From: a virus
Reading direction: 5' to 3' (one strand)
Length of the DNA: 45,166 nucleotides
IMG/VR virus record: IMGVR_UViG_3300050821_002199
Span: 1 to 45,166 of that record
Under the pieces are notes generated by a model. That model was given only the letters and a program-made list of their open reading frames with translations, was not told where the DNA came from and searched no databases. How positions within the stretch are numbered: position 1 is the stretch's first letter; each line of letters begins with the position of its first letter. The position numbers and the translations under genes were made by a program. Shown in pieces: positions 17,967-25,200 of the stretch.

Positions 17967-19553
17967 TTATTTGTAGTTAGTTCCTGAAAATCCTCCACTA
18001 ACCCCTTCTCCACTTACCACGTTTATAGTAGTTGCTTGTCCAGTTCCGTCATATCCACTCGGTGTCCCACCGTTAGCTCCGGGAGCGAAACCTCCACCTG
18101 TAACAAAAACTCGTCTACTTAATAGCTCATTTAATTGAGTTTGTAATGCTATTAACTGCTGTTGTTCAATACTCATTTGTGTTATATTTGCATTTGAATT
18201 ACCTGTGTCACCACCCTGAGCATCTGGATGGGTGTGATTATACAAATGAGTATGTGCAAGTAACCATCCACATAATTGAAACATCCAATTTACAGTGGTT
18301 TGTCCTAATAATACAGGTTCACTGGTCTGATCATATTGGCCAAGATATATTTCTGGACTGTTTATGACGGTCTTATTATTCGTGGTGATAACTATCTGAT
18401 CCTGTGCATCCATGGTAATTTCACTATCAGTAACAACTCCATATCTCTTCTTACTATAATGAAAAGTCTCACCGAATCTGGAACTCAATATCAATCTATC
18501 TGAGTTTATAATAATCTGATCACCATCTAAAATCGGGTATTGAAAGGTACTTGATCCATTAAATGCTGACTGTTCTTCGCTAACACCAAACATCGATTTA
18601 TACACAGTTGGTTGCCATTTTGACACCGTTAAACCCGAAGTCATATGTATAGAACTCCCGTCATTATTTATATCTTCATTTATCAATCCTCCTACATTTT
18701 TCTCGGAATTTGTTATTGGTGGAATTGGGGGCAATTTTGGATATTGCTGTTGGGCTGAATTGGATGCTATCAGACGCTGTCTGTTTCTGATAAGAATCAT
18801 GGGATTTCCACCACCCACACTGGGTGGATTTAATGTGGTATCTCCAATGTAATTTGCGTTATCACCCTTATCGTTTTGTCTGTTATCATCGTATGCACCA
18901 AATCGTATAGATTGCCCGAACCTACTCTCAATGGTGGTGTCTCCTTCATATTTCTTTAAACGACGTATAAAATTGTTACTTAGAAAGTATGAACCCAGAC
19001 TTCCAATGTAATCATTGTTAATATAGGTTTTATTTGTTAATAATGATTGAGGACCGAAGGTGCCTAAACCATTATTGATTCCATAAACTTTCTCAAATTT
19101 ATAATCTCCGCAATTATTTATAAAATTCCTAAGATTTAAGCGTTTTGTATAATATAGATTACCGAAATATTTAACAACCACAACAGGTTCGTTTATAAGA
19201 GGATATTCGATAATACCACTGACATCGAGCGGAAGTGCCCAATTCAATCTTTCTTTAGCAATAGCCTGTTGACTATTTACCATTCTAACCAATGCCCTAC
19301 CTATCCATGTATAATCTACATCGGTTGGACTAGGAGATGTATTATCGTAATTATCAGGAAATGAAGATACGTCTATTTTTTTATTCTTTAAAACTGGATG
19401 ATTTTCATCAAGAATAATATCCAATACAATGCCGGGTTCCATTTCATAAAATTCAACGGAATCTCCCATTGAATTACCCATGATTGAGCCGAGTCCTGTA
19501 TCATTCAATTTAGAATTGCCTCCAACTCCTGATTTTTTCTCAAAATATGCCAT
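17967..19553 (-). CDS. Baseplate hub / tail-spike protein (gp5/VgrG-like) with histidine-rich tip
   Basis: 528 residues. Residues about 40-110 (DIILDENHPVLKNK and WIGRALVRMV) and 105-135 (LPLDVSGIIEYPLINEPVVV) fit the OB-fold of T4 gp5-type hub proteins. Residues about 350-425 contain repeats such as ITMDAQDQIVITTNNKTVIN, typical of the intertwined beta-helix of cell-puncturing spikes. Near residues 430-445 the motif LLAHTHLYNHTHPD carries paired HxH sequences like those that bind an iron ion in spike tips of P2 gpV-type proteins. A Gly-rich tail follows. No lysozyme domain is seen, unlike T4 gp5. Position just upstream of gp25 and gp6 supports a hub role. Confidence 0.85.
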   Translation of the reverse strand: MAYFEKKSGVGGNSKLNDTGLGSIMGNSMGDSVEFYEMEPGIVLDIILDENHPVLKNKKIDVSSFPDNYDNTSPSPTDVDYTWIGRALVRMVNSQQAIAKERLNWALPLDVSGIIEYPLINEPVVVVKYFGNLYYTKRLNLRNFINNCGDYKFEKVYGINNGLGTFGPQSLLTNKTYINNDYIGSLGSYFLSNNFIRRLKKYEGDTTIESRFGQSIRFGAYDDNRQNDKGDNANYIGDTTLNPPSVGGGNPMILIRNRQRLIASNSAQQQYPKLPPIPPITNSEKNVGGLINEDINNDGSSIHMTSGLTVSKWQPTVYKSMFGVSEEQSAFNGSSTFQYPILDGDQIIINSDRLILSSRFGETFHYSKKRYGVVTDSEITMDAQDQIVITTNNKTVINSPEIYLGQYDQTSEPVLLGQTTVNWMFQLCGWLLAHTHLYNHTHPDAQGGDTGNSNANITQMSIEQQQLIALQTQLNELLSRRVFVTGGGFAPGANGGTPSGYDGTGQATTINVVSGEGVSGGFSGTNYK

Positions 19554-19555
19554 AT

Positions 19556-19927
19556 TTACGCATTTAGATTAACAAGTGGAGTGTTCATTTCCTTTGTTAT
19601 TTTCTCCGCTTCGGCCATTAGAGATTTTCTTTCTTCATCAGTTATACCACCAAATCCAGTAGTTGCTTCGGCACTATTAGTAGCAGCAATTAAACGTTGG
19701 ACAATTGCGGCCAATTTTACTAATTGTTCGTCGTTTTTAACCCCAACATCAAGATATTCACGTATTAAGGGAACTATTGTTATAGCATCTTGAGGAGTTT
19801 TTATCATCTGTCTCAAGTCACTAACAAAGATGTCTATTTGTGCTCTTTTTTGTTCACTATTAACAACAACATCTTTTAAAAGACTTGAAAATTTCTTGTT
19901 TTTATATAACTCAAATTCTGTATCCAT
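19556..19927 (-). CDS. Small helical phage protein of unknown function
   Basis: 123 residues, mostly helical by composition, starting MDTEFELYKNKKFSSLL. The central part (DIFVSDLRQMIKTPQDAITI, then EYLDVGVKNDEQLVKLAAIV) is a charged helical repeat with no membrane segment. It ends two bases before the hub gene and follows the sigma-like gene by 21 bases, so it is expressed with the baseplate genes. The size and place fit a small hub chaperone or a baseplate assembly factor, but this is inference and I do not recognise the family. Confidence 0.75.
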   Translation of the reverse strand: MDTEFELYKNKKFSSLLKDVVVNSEQKRAQIDIFVSDLRQMIKTPQDAITIVPLIREYLDVGVKNDEQLVKLAAIVQRLIAATNSAEATTGFGGITDEERKSLMAEAEKITKEMNTPLVNLNA

Positions 19928-19948
19928 ATATAATATATATGAAATTTA

Positions 19949-20773
19949 TCAGATTTTTGATGAAAATGTACCATGTTCTTGATATAGGCGAGTGATATTA
20001 TCTTGATGATATTTGAATTTATTTATGACTTTTGTTATCTGTTGGGTACGACAATCACTCATTTCCCTAATATAAAAATACAATGCCTTTTTATTGAAGC
20101 AGTCTATTCTCTTATAGTTCCTAAACAGTTCTATGACGGCATTAGCTATATTCAAGTCTCTTTCTTTAGTGAATACTTTCCCGACATTCTTTTCCCAATA
20201 TTGGATCATCATTTCCATAAATTCATCCAATTCCACGTCTTTATGATATGAATCTAGACTTTGTAAGCACACGGATGATTCCGATGGAGTATCTGATATA
20301 TTCACATGCTGATTCCTACGTTTATATATGTTATTATTATGGAAGATTAAATAGTTTTTTGCGACTATACTGAAATAGCTAAAAGCTTTACCTTTTCCTG
20401 CCTCAAATTTATGAATATTTGATACTAAATGTGACACGGTTTCTTTTTGCATATCCAGAGGACTAACATCAAAATATGAAAATTTAAACGTGTTAAATAC
20501 ATTTTCCACCAATTTCTCAAACGCGTATTTTATTTTATTGTTGTAAATATCATTACGGATAGAATCATCTATCTCTTTATTATAGGTAATAATAGAGTCT
20601 TCTGTATCTTTAGTGAAATACATTTTTGGTGTAGATTTTTCAACCTTAGCCTCAATTGGGAGCACTGGAGAAGAAGAAACCTTTTTAGGTTCCAAAACGA
20701 GTACCGTTTTCTCTTTTTTTGTATTTTTTGGTTTGGAAGATTGTTTTCGTGTCTTAATTTTCAATTTTCTCAT
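19949..20773 (-). CDS. Sigma-like factor for late transcription (gp55-like)
   Basis: 274 residues. After a basic, disordered N-terminus (about 55 residues of Lys/Pro/Ser), residues about 75-165 resemble sigma-70 region 2: a helix with KLVENVFNTFKF, then KFEAGKGKAFSYFSIVAKNY, where the aromatic-rich run and following RRNQH fit the core-binding and promoter-melting segment of phage late sigma factors. In T4, gp55 directs RNA polymerase to late promoters with the sliding clamp. The C-terminal part (about 190-274) has a helix-rich segment that could be a region-4-like or clamp-contact part. The start overlaps the preceding gene by ATGA and has AAGGAT about nine bases upstream. The family call rests on pattern memory. 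Confidence 0.75.
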   Translation of the reverse strand: MRKLKIKTRKQSSKPKNTKKEKTVLVLEPKKVSSSPVLPIEAKVEKSTPKMYFTKDTEDSIITYNKEIDDSIRNDIYNNKIKYAFEKLVENVFNTFKFSYFDVSPLDMQKETVSHLVSNIHKFEAGKGKAFSYFSIVAKNYLIFHNNNIYKRRNQHVNISDTPSESSVCLQSLDSYHKDVELDEFMEMMIQYWEKNVGKVFTKERDLNIANAVIELFRNYKRIDCFNKKALYFYIREMSDCRTQQITKVINKFKYHQDNITRLYQEHGTFSSKI

Positions 20774-21036
20774 TTAATTTTATCCTTAAGTTTCTCCATT
20801 ATGGAAACCATTTGAGAAAAAGCAAAACCTACCTCATCGTCTCTTGAAAAAATATTTCGTTCATCTAGCTGTTTTAACTTGGTGTATGTATTGTTGACAT
20901 CCTTATGAAACTCAATAACCCAGTTTTCATAAGTGGTTATTTTATCGGTTTGTATTCCAATAACAATTATCCCGGCCCCAATAACACATATCGCTATGGT
21001 TAGCAGTATCGATACTATAATAAATGCAGTCAACAT
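20770..21036 (-). CDS. Small membrane-anchored protein, function unknown
   Basis: 88 residues. Residues about 3-30 (TAFIIVSILLTIAICVIGAG and on) form one strong membrane helix. The rest is a charged, helical domain (VIEFHKDVNNTYTKLKQLDE) that should lie on one side of the membrane, probably the cytoplasm. It starts two bases after the 49-residue gene and overlaps the sigma-like gene by four bases. I do not recognise a family. A holin- or spanin-like role cannot be excluded, but there is one membrane segment only and no lysis gene next to it, so I make no such call. Confidence 0.75.
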   Translation of the reverse strand: MLTAFIIVSILLTIAICVIGAGIIVIGIQTDKITTYENWVIEFHKDVNNTYTKLKQLDERNIFSRDDEVGFAFSQMVSIMEKLKDKIK

Positions 21037-21038
21037 AT

Positions 21039-21188
21039 TTAAAAATTTCCATCTTCCTCGTTATCTTCTAAGAGTTCTTCCAAATATTCTTCTAAATATA
21101 TAATGGCATCAGATACTTCATCCCAATCGCCATGCTTATTAGCACTTCTTAAAAGTTTTATTACCTCTATAATATCAGATTGTTTCAT
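21039..21188 (-). CDS. Very small acidic protein, function unknown
   Basis: 49 residues, starting MKQSDIIEVIKLLRSANKHG and ending in a run of Glu/Asp (LEEYLEELLEDNEEDGNF). Support is from its fit to the gene string: it ends two bases before the ATG of the next gene, is fully open and lies in the operon direction. It is helical and strongly acidic, which could suit a nucleic-acid mimic or a small regulator, but that is speculation. There is no recognised family. The start ATG at 21188 is the only good candidate. Confidence 0.65.
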   Translation of the reverse strand: MKQSDIIEVIKLLRSANKHGDWDEVSDAIIYLEEYLEELLEDNEEDGNF

Positions 21189-21247
21189 GTTAGTCAATGT
21201 AATATATAGTAATATATCTAATTAAAGCTTTAAAAATTAATTATATT

Positions 21248-22213
21248 TCAAAAAGAGAACATTCCGCGCAATTTTGCTGGTAATTGTCGTGTCTTTGGTG
21301 GTGGAGTAACCGATGGTTGCACTGAACCAGTTATAGATTCCTCTATCTTACTAACTACTGGTTCCGCTATCGTATTAACAATAGATTGTCCCAATGGTGG
21401 TTCTATAATATCATTAAGTGGTATGATTTTTTCTTTGGTTATTGAGGTGTTATATGCTAATAATAGACATAACGCCAAAGGATCAAATACACTTATCAAT
21501 AGGAGTATAAACCATTTTACAGCACTATTCATACTCATATGAACTGCATCGGCCACAAATTTAAAGATTATCATATCTTTTTTGCCGCCTATTTTGGATT
21601 GAATATCCGATATTTGTGAATCTAAATTTTCTAAATCCTTGGTGCTATTCTGAATGATTTGATTCTGTGCCTCAATATCCGTATGATTTTGGTCTATCAT
21701 TTCTTTGGTCTGTTCTTGTAATTGTTCCATCTCTATTGGATTTCTAGCAATCAATAAATTCGTCACGGACTGATCCATTCTATTTTCCTGTTGTGACCTT
21801 AATTTAGTGTATTGTTCTATTTGTTTTCTTGCGTCCACAATCTTACTTTGTGAATATTCTCTCTGACTTTCTATAGTAGATATCTTCTCTTCCGATAATT
21901 GGTTTTCCATTGCAGAAGACTGATATGCTCCACTCAAATATCCAAATATACCAAGAGAAGTGATTAAACTAAGTATCAATACCGCCATTATAAGATACAC
22001 TCGAAGATATAATTGAGTTTTTTGCCAAAATCTAAATAGATAACTGGTGGCTGTGAGTTTGCCCAATTCCAGAGAAAAACTCATTATCATTGCTGCCACA
22101 AACGATCCACTAAATAATGTAGATATTCCAATTATACTATAATATGCCGCACAACCAGCAACAAATAATGCAGAGATGCCTACTAGATTCTCAAATTTGA
22201 AAATTTTATTCAT
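21248..22213 (-). CDS. Phage inner-membrane protein with long coiled coil
   Basis: 321 residues from the ATG at 22213 (MNKIFKFENLVGISALFVAG). A longer frame would run back into the upstream gene. Membrane segments are visible near residues 8-33, 37-55 and 72-98. Then a Gln/Glu/Lys-rich coiled coil covers about 105-215 (KISTIESQREYSQSKIVDAR), and another membrane segment lies near 228-255 (WFILLLISVFDPLALCLLLA). The C-terminus is Pro/Ser-rich and ends with RQLPAKLRGMFSF. I recall the SLELGKL membrane pattern from other large phages without a known role. Located between the secreted-protein genes and the sigma-like gene, it may organise the infected cell's inner membrane or serve export. That is inference. 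Confidence 0.8.
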   Translation of the reverse strand: MNKIFKFENLVGISALFVAGCAAYYSIIGISTLFSGSFVAAMIMSFSLELGKLTATSYLFRFWQKTQLYLRVYLIMAVLILSLITSLGIFGYLSGAYQSSAMENQLSEEKISTIESQREYSQSKIVDARKQIEQYTKLRSQQENRMDQSVTNLLIARNPIEMEQLQEQTKEMIDQNHTDIEAQNQIIQNSTKDLENLDSQISDIQSKIGGKKDMIIFKFVADAVHMSMNSAVKWFILLLISVFDPLALCLLLAYNTSITKEKIIPLNDIIEPPLGQSIVNTIAEPVVSKIEESITGSVQPSVTPPPKTRQLPAKLRGMFSF

Positions 22214-22215
22214 TA

Positions 22216-25200
22216 TTAAAATTGAAATGGTAGGAAATATATCACGGTTGTCGGAGCCACCACCCATACATTATTGGTGGACCAATTCAATGTAACTGCG
22301 GTTTGATTAGTAACCGTAACTTTTGTTCCATTAGCATTGTTTAAATATAATGGAAAATTTACCAAATTATCATTGAACATCGTGATTTGTGCACCCGATG
22401 GTATACAATTAGAATCACTATTTATCAATATTGTTGATTGTGTGCCAATCTGATAAAATTTCGAACCAAATCCATAACTTATATAATTAACTGCATTTCC
22501 AGTATTGAGTTCTGTCCAATAGGTATTGTTGGTTGATACCAAAGGATACGTTGTGTATACATTATTAGTTGTTATAACCAAACCATTAGTAGTATATACT
22601 TGATCATATTGTACTAAATTTGTTGGTAAAGATGAATCAAATGTTAATCCAAAATTGTATAATGTTGGAAATACATAAACACTGTTTCCACCAATACTAT
22701 TGAATTGACTGCAATCGTTATTATTAAATGAACAATTGGTAGTCCATCCATAATTAAGAGATAAGTGCCCAATAACAGTTCCGGATGTATTAGTGTTTAT
22801 CATTTTATTTCCACCAGCAATGATTGTATCCGAATGATATATGTCGTTCGCAGGGAAAGTTGTTAATCCATTCCATGAACCTATCATAAATGGCGTATCA
22901 ACAAATGTGTTATTTAAAACCAAAATATTGGATTGACATGTAAATGCTATTTCTCCGCTAGTAGACCCTGTTACTATAGAAAATTCACCATTCCCTCCAT
23001 TTGGATCAGTGTCGCAAAAATAATTATTAGATACAACACAATTAACCAAATGATTTAAATTTAAAAACATGTTACCTTGTGATGGGTTAAAATAGTAACA
23101 AGTATTATTTATAAAATAAACAAAAGGAATATTATTATAACCACGTGAAAATCCTATAGCACATTCACCGAAACAATTAGTCACAAGATTGTCCTCAAAA
23201 TACGTAGGAGAGGTCATTGATGCTGTATACATCTCAATTGGTTGTCCAACTGTGTCAAATACATTGTTTGATACTACCATAACTTGTCCGATATTAACTC
23301 CATCAAACCTATCATCGTAAAATACATTGTTGTAATATGTGCAAACATTTGCATTGGTATTGTGATTTGGATTCTTAAGCACTTCTCCTGCCCAATTATC
23401 AAATATCGTATTAGTACAATATATACTAAAATCGCAACTATAGTATGTACTTCCAGCAGACGGTACACCATTGGAATTGTATAGATATGATGCTTCTATA
23501 GCTGAATGAGTTTCATCTAAACCCATACCATCTATAGGATTCATAAAAAATCCATCATTGCGATTATAATTATCCCTAGTTGCTACATTTGGTATCCCCC
23601 CATCTATGTTTATCGATTGAATAGTTAATGGTGTATTTGTTCCACTGAAAACACCGATATTTATCTCATCAAACATGATTCCTCTTGTGGAAGCAAACTG
23701 GCCAGATGGTGGAAAGAATCCATTTCCTTCTGATCCAGAACCTATTGGTTTCACTACTCTTGCCCCCTGACCAATTAAACGAGTGTTATTAGTTCCCGCA
23801 CCAATAATATTAATCCAACCTTGTCGCAAAAATACACCACAATAAGCATATACCAAATCTGTATTGGTTGATAAAATTAAATAATTTCCAGCGGGAAACA
23901 AAAGATTAACATTTGGACTACCTGATGCATAAATATAAGACAATGCGGAATTTATTGCAGTCTCATTATCATATCCATAAGTTGTGAACGCATTATTTAT
24001 TGTATTAGAACACACCTGCGAAATATAAACATTGGTTCCATGTACTATGTTAGTTATTGTTGCAATTAAATCATAATACCCATTTGTATATACACCAAAA
24101 CTATTAATACCTAATGGAGTAATAGGTCCTGCATTATATATTTCTATGTTATCACCAATTGCAGTATTGGGAACAGAACTTGTAGTAACAATTAATGATG
24201 AATTTGATACACAGCTTGCTGAAAATTGAATAGCATCTCCTATTGCACCAAAATCTGTGACAGTTACACTGGTGATATTTGTACCCAAATTCAATATTTG
24301 TAATCCGTTCGTTAACCCACTGTGTTGAAGAATTGAGAAATTAGTGTAGCCACTATAAAAAACACCAAGACCAACTGTGGTTAGTCCTCCACCCAACGAT
24401 CCTCCTGTACCAGACATTGCACCCAACAAAACCAAATTGGTATCATACATTGTAAATATTGGGCTGGATGAATCTCCGCTGACGGCATATGACGCTGCCC
24501 ACTGTCCTTGAGTAACATTGGCATAAGGAGATATCCAAGACCCATATTCAACTCCACTACCAGTATTTACGCCCGGACCATCATATGCCGCATCTATGTA
24601 CATGTACTCAATTTGAGCGGTAGAATTGTGTGCCCAAAATGCTGGATAATTCACTATTGTTTTACCTTGTAATTTATTGATTGAGTTAGTTGAGAATAAA
24701 TATGGTAATGGAATACTTGCAGGAGCCGATCTATCCAATTGACCTATACCGAAATCGTCCCCCAATAATACTTGGTTTGTCACTACCGGAAACCATCCCG
24801 TTCCGTTAGTGTCATGAAAAGTAAGGGTTTTTCCACTGAAATTAACATGCGATGAGATGAAAACCAAATTGGATGCAACTAAACAACATTGCGATGATAT
24901 AGCCGAAGCATATCCAACGCAAGCTAAACTAGTTGGTGCAGTCCATAATGTTGAGTTTGTCCCTAACCACAAAGTAGTTGATGATGCATTTCCAGATGCA
25001 GGAGCGTAAGCCGACGTACCATTGGTTCCAAGAGATAATTGATATAGATAGTTTGTAGGATTAAATGTACCATTTGTGGTAACAACCAATCCTGCTTCCG
25101 AATTTGTTATCATTCCGTTAACCACCAAAGTTACAGTATTTGTTGCTGCTAAATCATATGTATGGGATACATTCTCACTGGTGCTAGTATAACCATCACC

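Noticed and set aside
20770-21036. Holin or spanin candidate
   Set aside because: One membrane helix only and no endolysin or spanin partner next to it. The context is late regulation and not lysis.
21220-21240. Palindrome TTAAAGCTTTAA in the gap before the 49-residue gene
   Set aside because: Short and AT-rich, with nothing else to mark it as an operator.
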